64,000 nucleotides of DNA, from contig NZ_CP037895.1 of NCBI RefSeq assembly GCF_004634385.1, forward strand, positions 1,959,245 to 2,023,244. Direction: 5' to 3'. Position numbers and translations under genes: made by a program. The notes beneath the pieces were generated by a model. It searched no databases, was not told the DNA's origin, and saw only the letters and a list, made by a program, of their open reading frames with translations. This DNA is from Thermaerobacter sp. FW80 (GTDB lineage Bacteria > Bacillota > Sulfobacillia > Thermaerobacterales > Thermaerobacteraceae). This document shows positions 54,342 to 63,399 of the stretch, one piece after another (positions within the stretch are counted from its first letter, which is position 1; every line of letters starts with the position of its first letter).

Positions 54342-57023
54342 ATGGATGAGCCCAGGGCGCGCGATCCAGGGAGGGCATCGTCCCGGCCCCCGACCCGCGG
54401 GACGCCGGCGGGGCGGGATCCGCGTCCCCACGGCGACGTGGGGCAGGCGGCGCCGGCGGGGAGCGCGCCCGCCGGCGCCGGGGTGCGGGGGGATCTGGGC
54501 GGAGAGCCGGACGGCGGCTGGCGGCGTCTGATCCAGGCGCTGCAGGCGGCGGGCGACCTGCCCCCGGCCTTGCCGGCGGACGAGGCGGCCGCGGGGGTGC
54601 GGCGGGCCCTGGAGGCGGTCGCCCGCACCCTGCCCCCCGCCCGGCGCGGCCCGCTGCGCGAGGCGTACCGGCTCTTCCACGACTTCGCCCACCTGGCGCC
54701 CGCCCTCCGCAAGGAGCGGGTGGCCCGCGCCCTCGCCCTGGTGGCGGACGCCGCCCGCCACCTCCCGCCGGCCCGCGACGCCGGGGACCACCGCCCGGTC
54801 CCCGCGGCGCGGGCCATGGGCGGGGCGAACGGTGGCTCCGCTCCCTCGCGCCTGGCGAGCCGCGACGGCGGCGGAGCGGTGGCGGGCGGGGACGCGGGCG
54901 CCGGTCCCGCTCCGGGGCGGGGGAGGGTGGAGCCATGGTCCGTCACCCTGACCACGCCGCTCGGCCGCCTGCCCGGCGTCGGCCGCCGTCAGGCGCAGCG
55001 CCTCGCCCGGCTCGGCCTGTCCACGGCGGGCGACCTGCTCTGGCACCTGCCCCGCCGCTACGAGGACCGCTCGGTCTGGAAGCCCATCGTCCGCCTGGTG
55101 CCGGGGGAGGTGGCCACCGTGCAGGCCGTGGTGCTCGACGCCCAGCGGGTGCCGACCCGCACGGGGCGGACGGTGGTCCGCGTCACCGTCAGCGACGGCA
55201 GCGGGCGGCTGGACGCGGTGTTCTTCAACCAGCCGTACCGCCTCCAGCAGCTGGTGCCGGGCCGGACGGTGCTGCTGAGCGGGCGGGTCGACGCCGGCTA
55301 CCGCGGCCTGCAGATGGAGCACCCCGAGGTGGAGGTGCTGGAGGGCGCGACCGACGAGCCGGTCCACACGGCCCGCATTGTGCCGATCTACCCGGCCACC
55401 GAGGGCGTGAACCAGCGCTGGTTGCGGCAGCTGGCCTGGCGGGTCGTGGGCGCCCTGGCCGACCAGGTGGACGAGATCCTGCCCGCCGCCGTGCGCCAGG
55501 AGCTGGGGCTGGTCGACCGCGCCACCGCCCTGCGCCACATCCACTTCCCCCCGGACGCCGCCGCCTGGCAGGCGGCCCGCCGGCGCCTGGCCTTCGAGGA
55601 GTGGTTCGTCATGCAGGTGGCCCTGGCCCGGGTGCGCAGCCAGCAGCAGCAGGAACCGGGGCGGGCCCACCGACCCGACGGGCCGCGGGTCGCCCGCTTC
55701 CTCGCCAGCCTGCCCTTCGAGCTGACCGCCGCCCAGCGCCGGGTGCTGGACGAGATCCGCGCCGACATGGAGGCGCCTCGGCCCATGCGCCGCCTGGTCC
55801 AGGGGGACGTGGGCTCGGGGAAGACCGTCGTCGCCGCCTGGGCGATGGTCAAGGCGGTGGAGAGCGGCGGCCAGGCGGCGCTGATGGCCCCCACGGAGAT
55901 CCTGGCGGAGCAGCACGCGCGCCGCCTGCAGCAGCTGCTGGCCCCGGTGGGCATCCCGGTGGTGTCGCTGGTGGGCAGCCTGCCCGCCGGCGACCGCGAG
56001 CGGGTGCTGGCGGGCCTCGCCAGCGGTCGCTGGCCGGTGGTGGTGGGCACCCACGCCCTGATCCAGGACGAGGTGCGGTTCCACGACCTGAGCCTGGTCA
56101 TCATCGACGAGCAGCACCGCTTCGGCGTGCGCCAGCGCGCCCTGCTGCAGGGCAAGGGCCAGGTGCCGGACCTGCTGGTCATGACGGCGACGCCGATCCC
56201 CCGGACCCTGGCGCTGACGCTCTACGGCGATCTGGATGTCTCGGTGATCGACCAGCTCCCCCCGGGCCGGCGGCCCGTGCGGACGCTGTGGCTGCGGGGA
56301 CGGCAGCGGCGCCGGGCGTACGACCTCCTGGCGGCCCGGGTGGCCGCCGGCGAGCAGGGGTACGTGGTCTGTCCCCTGGTGGACGAACCGGCCGACGGCG
56401 CCGGCGACGCGGAGCAGAAGGCGGTGACCACCTGGGCGGAGTTCGTCGCCCGCCACTACCCGAAGCTGCGGGTGGGGATCCTGCACGGCCGCATGCCCGG
56501 GGCGGAGAAGGAGCGGGTCATGGCGGCCTTCGAGCGGCACGCCCTGGACGTCCTGGTGGCGACCACGGTGATCGAGGTCGGGGTCGACGTGCCCAACGCG
56601 ACGGTGATGATCGTCGAGGGGGCGGACCGCTTCGGCCTCGCCCAGCTGCACCAGCTGCGCGGCCGCGTCGGCCGCGGCACCAAGGAGTCGCTGTGCATCC
56701 TGGTGGCCGACCCGGCCACGCCGGAGGGGCGCAAGCGGCTGGAGGCGCTGTGCCGCACCCAGAGCGGCTTCGAGATCGCCGAGTTCGACCTCCAGCTGCG
56801 GGGCCCCGGGGACTTCTTCGGCACCCGCCAGCACGGACTGCCCGCGCTGCGCATCGCGGACCCCGTGCGGGACGCGCAGCTCCTCCGCCAGGCCCGCCAG
56901 GTGGCGCGGCGGCTGCTGGAGCAGGACCCCGACCTCCGGCAGCCCGACCACCAGGCCCTGCGGCGCGAGGTCATGGACCGGTACGGCGCCTTCCTGACCC
57001 AGGCGCGGGCGATGTGGAGCTAG
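54342..57023 (+). CDS. recG: ATP-dependent DNA helicase RecG
   Basis: 893 residues against about 690 usual. The wedge domain begins near residue 205 (TTPLGRLPGVGRRQAQRLAR) and is preceded by a 200-residue extension containing a helical segment (WRRLIQALQAAGDLPPALPA) flanked by disordered sequence. The helicase shows Walker A LVQGDVGSGKTVVAAWAMVK near 489, DEQHRFGVRQR near 588, TATPIPRTLALTLYGD and QLHQLRGRVGRG. It remodels stalled forks and branches. ATG 54342 follows GGTGAGG. Position after yloU, with only yloV lost, is conserved. Confidence 0.95.
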   Translation: MDEPRARDPGRASSRPPTRGTPAGRDPRPHGDVGQAAPAGSAPAGAGVRGDLGGEPDGGWRRLIQALQAAGDLPPALPADEAAAGVRRALEAVARTLPPARRGPLREAYRLFHDFAHLAPALRKERVARALALVADAARHLPPARDAGDHRPVPAARAMGGANGGSAPSRLASRDGGGAVAGGDAGAGPAPGRGRVEPWSVTLTTPLGRLPGVGRRQAQRLARLGLSTAGDLLWHLPRRYEDRSVWKPIVRLVPGEVATVQAVVLDAQRVPTRTGRTVVRVTVSDGSGRLDAVFFNQPYRLQQLVPGRTVLLSGRVDAGYRGLQMEHPEVEVLEGATDEPVHTARIVPIYPATEGVNQRWLRQLAWRVVGALADQVDEILPAAVRQELGLVDRATALRHIHFPPDAAAWQAARRRLAFEEWFVMQVALARVRSQQQQEPGRAHRPDGPRVARFLASLPFELTAAQRRVLDEIRADMEAPRPMRRLVQGDVGSGKTVVAAWAMVKAVESGGQAALMAPTEILAEQHARRLQQLLAPVGIPVVSLVGSLPAGDRERVLAGLASGRWPVVVGTHALIQDEVRFHDLSLVIIDEQHRFGVRQRALLQGKGQVPDLLVMTATPIPRTLALTLYGDLDVSVIDQLPPGRRPVRTLWLRGRQRRRAYDLLAARVAAGEQGYVVCPLVDEPADGAGDAEQKAVTTWAEFVARHYPKLRVGILHGRMPGAEKERVMAAFERHALDVLVATTVIEVGVDVPNATVMIVEGADRFGLAQLHQLRGRVGRGTKESLCILVADPATPEGRKRLEALCRTQSGFEIAEFDLQLRGPGDFFGTRQHGLPALRIADPVRDAQLLRQARQVARRLLEQDPDLRQPDHQALRREVMDRYGAFLTQARAMWS

Positions 57024-57311
57024 GCGGGACGCTGCCGCCCCAGCCCGGTGGGGCTCCGGGAGCGTCCGTCCCGGCCCCGGGGCCGTCGGCCCGCGACCCG
57101 GCGACGACCCCGGCTGCGGCGCCCGGGGGCCCTGCGGGGGGCCCGGCCCTGGGGCGGGGACGAATCGCGTGGCGATGCCGTTGCGACTTCCCGCCCCCGG
57201 GGGGCATCCGCGTAAGCCTCTCGGCGGGGGACGAACCGCGCGACGATGCCCGTTGCGGGGCCCCTGCGCGGCGGCGCGTCCCGACGGCCGAGCCGGGCGG
57301 CGGCCCGGCGG
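57024..57311. repeat. recG/MFS convergent gap with a duplicated 30-bp element
   Basis: GGGGACGAAYCGCGYGRCGA occurs at 57156 and 57227, 71 bp apart, continuing with GATGCC...GTTGCG. A small hairpin GCCCCA...TGGGGC at about 57037-57054 could be a recG terminator. Confidence 0.5.
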
Positions 57312-58652
57312 CTATGGCCGGGCGCCGGCCTCCGGCCGCAGCCGGTCACCCCGGGTGGCAAGACCCAGGACCGCGCCCAGCCCCGCGGCCCCTGCCAGGG
57401 CGCCGTACATCAGGGGGAACGACCACCGCTCCAGCACCCAGCCCAGGGCAGCGAGACCTGCGCCCACCCCGAGGTCGATGGCGTTGGCCAACCAGCCCGC
57501 GGCGGTCCCGCGCCGGCCAGGCGGGGCGCCGCCCACGGCGGCCGCCAGGGCGGTGTGGGCGATGCCGTAGCCGGCGGCGACGACCACGGCGGCGGCGTAG
57601 ACGCCGTAGCCGGCAGGGCCGCCGGACGCCGCGGCCAGCAGGGCCTCGCCCGCCGCCATCAGGCCGAAGGCCGGCGCCAGCAGCCGCCGGGCCGGGCGGA
57701 CCGCACCCGCCATCCCTGGCGCCGAAGCGCCCGCCGTCCCCCCGCCGGCGCGGTCAATGGCCGTGCCCGCCGCGTAGCGCGCCGCCATGGCCACCAGAGC
57801 GAAGACCGCCAGCCATCCGCCGGCGCGAAACCCCGCGGCCTGGGCATGGAGCGCCGTCAGGTTGAGCGCCGTCCCGAAGATCGCTCCGATCAGGGCGCCG
57901 AGGAGCAGGAAGGCGGACGGCAGCGGCAGGACCCCAGGCCGCGCCGCCGGCTGCCGACAGCCGGCTTCCCCACCCCGCCGGGCGCGGGGGCGGGCGGCCG
58001 CCAGCGCCGTTCGCAGCCGCGGGGCGGGCCGCGCACCGGCGGCCGCACCGGGACCAACCGCGGCCCGGGCCGGGCCCGTGCCGGCGGGCCTGCCGCCTGC
58101 GCTGGGCATGACCGCACGACGACCGGCCACCGCCAGCCCCAGGGCGACGCCGGCCGCGGCCGCTGCGCCGGCGAAGAGGCCGGTTCGTCCGAGATGATGC
58201 CAGGCCCACTCCCCCAGGTTCGTGCCGACCAGCACGCCGCCGGTGTCGGCCAGGCCCTGGAGGGCCAGGGCCCGGCCACGCCGCGGGACCGGCGCCAGGG
58301 CCGCCATCAGGGCCTGGCTGGCCACCACCAGCCCCGCCAGGGACGTGCCCTGGAGGGTGCGGGCCAGGAGCTGGGCGCCCGGCTCCGGGCGCACGGCGAA
58401 GAGCACGGCGCCGGCCACCGCGGCAGCGAGGCTGGCCACCAGCAGGCGCCCGTGGCCGTGGCGGTCCCCCCACGCGGCCAGGAACGGCCGCTGGATCATG
58501 GCCGCCAGGCCCATCCAGCCGGCCAGGAGGCCGATCCAGCCCTCACCCGCCCCCGCCGCCGCCAGGGCCAGGGGCAGGCCGGTGGCCAGCATGTCCAGGG
58601 CGACGAAGTAGAGCCAGGCGACGAGGGCGACGACGTAGACGCCGACGGGCAA
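57312..58652 (-). CDS. MFS transporter
   Basis: 446 residues with about 12 hydrophobic segments, split by a long Ala/Arg/Gly-rich central loop (about residues 180-235) between two six-helix halves. It opens with the membrane helix VGVYVVALVAWLYFVALDML. The signature after helix 2 is AAWGDRHGHGRLLVA. TTG 58652 is 7 nt after GGAGGT; GTG 58661 overlaps that site. It follows gpr on the same strand after 350 bp. Substrate unknown; drug or sugar efflux are both possible. Confidence 0.85.
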   Translation of the reverse strand: MPVGVYVVALVAWLYFVALDMLATGLPLALAAAGAGEGWIGLLAGWMGLAAMIQRPFLAAWGDRHGHGRLLVASLAAAVAGAVLFAVRPEPGAQLLARTLQGTSLAGLVVASQALMAALAPVPRRGRALALQGLADTGGVLVGTNLGEWAWHHLGRTGLFAGAAAAAGVALGLAVAGRRAVMPSAGGRPAGTGPARAAVGPGAAAGARPAPRLRTALAAARPRARRGGEAGCRQPAARPGVLPLPSAFLLLGALIGAIFGTALNLTALHAQAAGFRAGGWLAVFALVAMAARYAAGTAIDRAGGGTAGASAPGMAGAVRPARRLLAPAFGLMAAGEALLAAASGGPAGYGVYAAAVVVAAGYGIAHTALAAAVGGAPPGRRGTAAGWLANAIDLGVGAGLAALGWVLERWSFPLMYGALAGAAGLGAVLGLATRGDRLRPEAGARP

Positions 58653-59002
58653 CGGGGCCACCTCCGCCCAACCCCGCCCTGGTTCGCCCGGCGGGGCGCC
58701 CCTTCCTGCCGCCGCGGCGTCGCGGACCGCCGGCGTGGGCCGGCGGCGTGGGGCGCCGGCGTGGGGCGCCGGTCGGCGAGCCCCGGCTCCCACGGCCTGG
58801 ACCGGCGCCCGCAGCGGACGCCGCCACCGGCGCGAGGCGGGCCCTGGACCGCGACCGGCGGGATGGAGGCGGCTGTCGGCAGCCGGCGGGCATGGGCGGC
58901 GCCCCGTTGGGCCGGCCCGGGCGGCCGGCGCCCCAGGCCGCCGACGGCGGACGAACCGGCCCGCGCCCAGGGGTGGGGGCGGCCGGCACCCGGGGTCGGG
59001 GA
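58653..59002 (-). other. 350-bp gap between gpr and the MFS gene
   Basis: No gene. Short repeats of GGCGTGGGGCGCC occur at 58744-58770. No promoter was recognised, so the MFS gene may be read from gpr. Confidence 0.4.
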
Positions 59003-60250
59003 TCAGGTGAAGACGGGCGAGAGGTCGATCTCGTCCAGACGCGGGTGCAGGGCGGCGTTGAGGCCGCTGGCCACCACGGTGGCCATCTCCTCCACGAACA
59101 CGTCGATCTCCTTGGGCGTCACCATCAGGTCGCCGACGGCGGGTCCCAGCACCTCTTCGATCAGGCGGCGCTTGTCGGCCTCCGGCATCTGCCCCAGGGT
59201 GCGGAACAGCGCCGACTGCTCCTGCAGGGATCGCGTCAGCGCGTCCAGGGTGTCGTAGGCGATGGTGTGGGCGTGGACCACCGTGGGCACGCCGATGGCC
59301 ACCACGGGGATCCCCAGGGTCTCGCGGGTGACGGCGGCGCGATGGTTGCCCACGCCGGAGCCGGGGTGGATGCCGGTGTCGGCGATCTGGATCGTGGTCA
59401 TGATGCGCTCGATGTTCCGCGCGGCCAGGGCGTCCACGGCGATCACCACGTCCGGGCGGATCTGCTGGACGATCCCGCGGATCACGTCGCCGGTCTCGAT
59501 GCCCGTCAGCCCGAGGACGCCCGGCGCCAGGGCGGCCACCGACCGCAGCCCGCCCTTGAGGTCGGCGGGCACGTAGTCCTGCAGGTGGCGGGTGACCAGC
59601 AGCCGGTGCACCACCTCGGGTCCCAGGGAATCGGGGGTGGCATTCCAGTTGCCGAGCCCGACGACGAAGAAGGACGCGTCCGGCCGGTCGGGCAGCATGG
59701 CCCCCAGCTCGCGGGCCAGCACGTTGGCCACCCGCTCCTGGAGCTGGCGGTCGCGCTTGCGGAAGCCCGGCGACTCGATGGTCACGTACCGGCCCGGCGG
59801 CTTGCCCAGTCTCTGGGCGGCCTCGGGCGTGGTGACGGTGACGCGGGTGACCACGTAGCCCTGGCCGCGCTCCTCCTCCACGCGCACGCCGGGCATCGGC
59901 TGGGAGGCGCCGATGGCCTCGAGGGCCAGATCGGTGCGCACGAGACCCGGCGCCGCACCGATCCCGCCGGCGCCGGTGGCGGCGCCGGCGGGATCGGGCG
60001 GGGGCGCGGCGCCCGCGCCGTGGCCCCGCGGCCCGCCGTCGCGGGCGGGTCCGGCGACCCGGTGGACCGCGGCCTCGGTGGTCGCGCCGGGCGGCGGGCC
60101 GCCGCCGGCCGGCGCGGAGGCCGGGGGCCGCAGCGGGAGGCGTGCCGTCGGGGGCCGCCCGCCGGCGCGACGGCCCCCGGTGCCGCGGGCCGCCCCCCGC
60201 CATCCCCGCCCGCCGGGGGGCGTGCTCCCGTCGTTGCGCGATCCTGCCAA
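59003..60250 (-). CDS. gpr: Germination protease Gpr
   Basis: 415 residues against about 370 for the family. Gpr degrades small acid-soluble spore proteins at germination and is made as an autoprocessing zymogen. The RTDLALE motif near the maturation site lies at residues 105-111, so the pre-sequence here is about 100 Pro/Gly/Ala-rich residues rather than about 15. The enzyme core has SFFVVGLGNWNATPDSLGPE, GLTGIETGDVIRGIVQQIRP and DALAARNIERIMTTIQIADT. TTG 60250 is 8 nt after GGAGGG. Expression in the forespore (sigma-G) is expected, but I did not find the promoter. It is a strong marker of sporulation. Confidence 0.94.
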   Translation of the reverse strand: MAGSRNDGSTPPGGRGWRGAARGTGGRRAGGRPPTARLPLRPPASAPAGGGPPPGATTEAAVHRVAGPARDGGPRGHGAGAAPPPDPAGAATGAGGIGAAPGLVRTDLALEAIGASQPMPGVRVEEERGQGYVVTRVTVTTPEAAQRLGKPPGRYVTIESPGFRKRDRQLQERVANVLARELGAMLPDRPDASFFVVGLGNWNATPDSLGPEVVHRLLVTRHLQDYVPADLKGGLRSVAALAPGVLGLTGIETGDVIRGIVQQIRPDVVIAVDALAARNIERIMTTIQIADTGIHPGSGVGNHRAAVTRETLGIPVVAIGVPTVVHAHTIAYDTLDALTRSLQEQSALFRTLGQMPEADKRRLIEEVLGPAVGDLMVTPKEIDVFVEEMATVVASGLNAALHPRLDEIDLSPVFT

Positions 60251-61001
60251 CGGGCGATCCCTCCGTCCTCGTGCTCTTAACGTCTCCCCGCCGCCGCGCC
60301 GCTAGTCCCGGGGATGCGGCGGGGCCTGGTTCGGCGCGCCGCAACGCTGCCGAGGCTCATCGGGGGCCCGTCGGGACGGGGGCCCGCTGCGCCCGACGGC
60401 CGCTGGTGGCCGTGCCAGAGGGTACCGCGCCGTGGCCGCGGGGCGGCGGGCAGACTATGCCCGTTGACCGCCGGCCCGGCGGAGCCACGGACAGCCGGGG
60501 GCGGATCGCCATGGCCACCCCCTGCGCCCGGGCGGGCGGCGGGCCCATGACGCAGGCAGATGGCGGGCCCACGCCACAGGCAGATGGCGGGCCCACGCCA
60601 CAGGCGGACGGCGGGCCCACGCCACAGGCGGACGGCGGGGCCACCGGGGTTGGCCGAGCCGACGGGACCCGGGGCAAGGCGGGCGGTGGAACCGGCGCCG
60701 AGCCGGCGCCGGCCCGGTGGCTGCGGCCGAGCCGCCGCACCCCGGGAACCCCGGGTGGGACCGCGGGGGCCGGGACGGCCGCGCCCGCACCGCCGCGGCT
60801 GCCGCGACGGCGGTTGCCCGCCTCGCCGCGGGCGCCGGCAAGGCCCCGCCCCCGCCGCGTCGGCAGGGCTTCACCCCCACCGCGGCGTCGGGCGACGGCC
60901 GGGCCCGCGGGCGCCAGGGCCGGCCGGCGGCCGCGTCGGCGAACGGCCGAGCCGACCAGCGGCCGAGCCAGCGGCCGAGCCGGGGGACGGAGGTGACACC
61001 G
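60251..61001. other. 751-bp divergent interval gpr / MFS
   Basis: Two open frames run through it with low-complexity composition; neither is convincing as an independent gene. An in-frame extension of the MFS gene back to GTG 60717 would add 95 disordered residues. The 24-bp array at 60553 and a GGCAGACTATGC motif at 60449 are its only distinct elements. Confidence 0.45.
60553..60648 (+). repeat. Four 24-bp tandem repeats
   Basis: Units start at 60553, 60577, 60601 and 60625 and begin CAGGC(A/G)GA(T/C)GGCGGG. The first two carry CAGATGG, the last two CGGACGG. Being a multiple of three, they would read QADGGPTP if translated in one frame. Confidence 0.85.
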
Positions 61002-62414
61002 GTGCCGCGCCGCCGCGACCCCACGGGTCTGGCCTTTGCGGTGCTCTGCAGCGTGCCCTTCGTGATGGTGCTGAGCAATTCCATGCTGATCCCCGTGCTC
61101 CCCGCCATGGGCGCGGCCATGGACCGCAACCTGTTCCAGATCGGCCTGGTCATCACCGCGTTCTCGGTGCCGGCCGGCCTGTTCATCCCCATCGGGGGGT
61201 ATCTCTCGGACCGCTGGGGACGCAAGCCGGTGATGATCCCGGGGCTGTTGGGGTTCGGACTGGGGGGGCTGATCGCCGGCCTCGCCCCGCTCCTCGCCCA
61301 GGATCCCTACGGATGGATCCTGGCCGGGCGCGTGCTCCAGGGGCTGTCGGCCGGGGGCATGTACCAGGTGGCCCTGGCCGCCGCCGGCGACATGTTCACC
61401 GGGGACGCGCGGCCGCGGGCCATGGGCATCATGGAGGCCAGCAACGGCCTGGGGAAGATCGCCAGCCCCATCCTGGGCTCGGCCCTGGCCCTGGTCAGCT
61501 GGTATGCGCCGTTCTTCGCCTACCCGGCGCTGGCGGCCCTCGCCGCCCTGGGCCTGTGGCTCTTGGTCCCCGAGCCCAACCGTCGGCCCCAGGCCCCGGT
61601 GCCGGGCCCCTACCTGCGGCGCATCGGCGGCATCTTCCGGGCCAAGGGGGTCTCCCTGGCGGTCTGCTTCCTGGTCGGCTTCACCGCCCTGTTCATGCTC
61701 TTCGGGCTGCTCAGCGTCTACTCGGACCTGCTGGAGCGTCCCTTCGGCATCCGCGGCTTCGCCAAGGGCCTGGTGGTGGCGATCCCGGTGGCGGTGGCCA
61801 CGGTCACGGCCTACCTGACGGGCATCGTCCTCCAGGGGCGGTTGGCCCGCCACCTCAAGGCGGTGGTCGTCACCGGGCTGGCCCTCCTGACGGGAGGTAC
61901 GGCGGCGCTGTTCTGGGCGCGGGCCCTGGGGCCGTGGGTCGCGGCCATCAGCGTCATGGGGCTCGGGTACGGCCTCACGCTGCCGGCCATCAACACCCTG
62001 ATCACCGGCGCGGTGGAGACGGCCGAACGGGGGGGCGTCACGGCGCTCTACGGGACGGTGCGGTTCTTCGGGGCCGCCCTGGGGCCGCCGGCCTTCGGGC
62101 TCCTGCTGGGCGCGGGGCGCGGTGTCGTCTACCTGGGCAGCGCCGCAGCCGTGGCGGGGGTCTTGGCCCTGGTGGTCGCCCTCCTGCGCCAGGACGTGCT
62201 CCTCCCATCCCTTCGCCGCCCCGGAGCCGACGCCCGAGCGGCCCGGCCCCACCTGGGCGCGGTCGCGCCGGGGCCGGGATCCCAGCCGCAGGCCCCGGGG
62301 CGGCGGGCCGGTGCGGCGGCGAAAGGAGGTGGGAGCGGGCCGATCCCCCTGGGACCGTGGAGCCGGGTGCGCAGCACCCTCTCCCGACGCGAGGGGACGA
62401 GCCCGGCGCCCTGA
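61002..62414 (+). CDS. MFS transporter
   Basis: 470 residues with about 12 membrane helices. The first helix is DPTGLAFAVLCSVPFVMVLS, and the signature GGYLSDRWGRKPVMIP after helix 2 is classical for the superfamily. NGLGKIASPILGSALALVSW belongs to helix 5 and resembles drug:H+ antiporters. The tail (60 residues) is Ala/Pro/Gly-rich. GTG 61002 is 7 nt after GGAGGT; GTG 60993 overlaps that site. Substrate unknown. It is distinct from the MFS gene at 57312. Confidence 0.87.
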   Translation: MPRRRDPTGLAFAVLCSVPFVMVLSNSMLIPVLPAMGAAMDRNLFQIGLVITAFSVPAGLFIPIGGYLSDRWGRKPVMIPGLLGFGLGGLIAGLAPLLAQDPYGWILAGRVLQGLSAGGMYQVALAAAGDMFTGDARPRAMGIMEASNGLGKIASPILGSALALVSWYAPFFAYPALAALAALGLWLLVPEPNRRPQAPVPGPYLRRIGGIFRAKGVSLAVCFLVGFTALFMLFGLLSVYSDLLERPFGIRGFAKGLVVAIPVAVATVTAYLTGIVLQGRLARHLKAVVVTGLALLTGGTAALFWARALGPWVAAISVMGLGYGLTLPAINTLITGAVETAERGGVTALYGTVRFFGAALGPPAFGLLLGAGRGVVYLGSAAAVAGVLALVVALLRQDVLLPSLRRPGADARAARPHLGAVAPGPGSQPQAPGRRAGAAAKGGGSGPIPLGPWSRVRSTLSRREGTSPAP

Positions 62415-62515
62415 AGCGGGTTCGCCCCCGGTCTTCACGTCGTGACGGCGACCGACCTCGGGCCCCTTCCCGCCCTGGACGGGCGGAGGGCCTTTCCGAA
62501 TTGGAGGGGAAAGCC

Positions 62516-63148
62516 TTGCTGAGCCAGAAGGAGCTCCTCAACCTGCCGGAACTGCTCAATGCCCACGCCGCCCTGATCGAGCGAGCCGAGGCCGAGCAGG
62601 CCATGGCCCAGGACGACCGCCTCCGCCAGATCCTCGAGCGGCACGGCCAGGTGTACCGGCGCCACTACGGCCAGCTCCAGTGGCTGCTGGACCGGGCCCG
62701 GGGCCAGGGATCCCCGCAGCTCCCGCAAGGCGACTACCGCGCCAGCGGGGACGGTCGAACCGGCGGCGCGCCGGCGGCCCCGGACCTCACCCAGGGCTTC
62801 CAGGCCTTCGAGCCCTACCGCCCGGCGCCGGCCCCGGGGCGCCGGGTCGGCGACCGCGCCCTGGCCCTCGGGTGCCTGGAGATGAACAAGCACGCCTGCC
62901 TCACCGCCACGTGGACGGCGCTGGAGGCGGCCCACCCCGAGGTCCGGCGCACGCTGCTGGACATCGCACGGGATCACGCCGAGATGGCCTTCGAGCTGTT
63001 CCAGTACCTGCAGGAGCGGAACTGGTACGCCGTGCCCGCGGCCCCGGCCGCGATGGCGCGACAGGTCGCCCAGGGCTTCCCGGGCGGGTACGCGGGGGCC
63101 CCCGCACCGGGCGGGACCGTTCCTGCCGTGCCCGGCGGCGGGCGCTGA
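62516..63148 (+). CDS. Spore coat protein, CotF family
   Basis: 210 residues. The C-terminal half has the helical CotF-type signature: CLEMNKHACLTATWTALEAA and LLDIARDHAEMAFELFQYLQ, then ERNWYAVP. The N-terminal half has another helical pair (LLNAHAALIERAEAEQAMAQ). TTG 62516 is 8 nt after GGAGGGG; no ATG is available in frame. Coat proteins of this family are added during late sporulation. A strong hairpin ends the gene, so it is probably transcribed alone or with the MFS gene before it. Confidence 0.87.
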   Translation: MLSQKELLNLPELLNAHAALIERAEAEQAMAQDDRLRQILERHGQVYRRHYGQLQWLLDRARGQGSPQLPQGDYRASGDGRTGGAPAAPDLTQGFQAFEPYRPAPAPGRRVGDRALALGCLEMNKHACLTATWTALEAAHPEVRRTLLDIARDHAEMAFELFQYLQERNWYAVPAAPAAMARQVAQGFPGGYAGAPAPGGTVPAVPGGGR

Positions 63149-63210
63149 CGCCCGCCGCCGCTCTGGCGTCGCCGCCACCGACGACGCCGGCGCCCGCCGC
63201 CGCCCACAAA

Positions 63211-63247
63211 GCAGGCGGCGGGGCGCTGGCGCGTCCCCGCCGCCTGC
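63211..63247 (+). terminator. 13-bp GC hairpin after the CotF-type gene
   Basis: GCAGGCGGCGGGG (63211-63223) pairs perfectly with 63235-63247 over an 11-nt loop. No U-run follows. Confidence 0.55.
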
Positions 63248-63296
63248 CGGGAGAGGAGAAACCGGAGGAAGAGCCTTGGGGAGGATCCGTGACGGA

Positions 63297-63326
63297 TTGG
63301 CCTCCGCAGCTCTTGCAGTCGATAAT
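63297..63326 (+). promoter_or_regulatory. Promoter of rsmD-coaD: TTGGCC - 18 nt - GATAAT
   Basis: TTGGCC (63297-63302), 18 nt, then GATAAT (63321-63326), matching sigma-A at 4/6 and 5/6. It lies 75 bp before the rsmD start and after the terminator. Confidence 0.6.
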
Positions 63327-63399
63327 ATGGGGGAGCCGGACCGGCGGTATGCACGCCACCGACGGGATCCCCTGTGGAAATTCCAGGGAGGCCTGGTGT

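Noticed and set aside
60509-60996. Separate gene containing the QADGGPTP repeats
   Set aside because: Downstream part is Arg/Pro-only and overlaps the possible MFS extension in another frame; no ribosome site.
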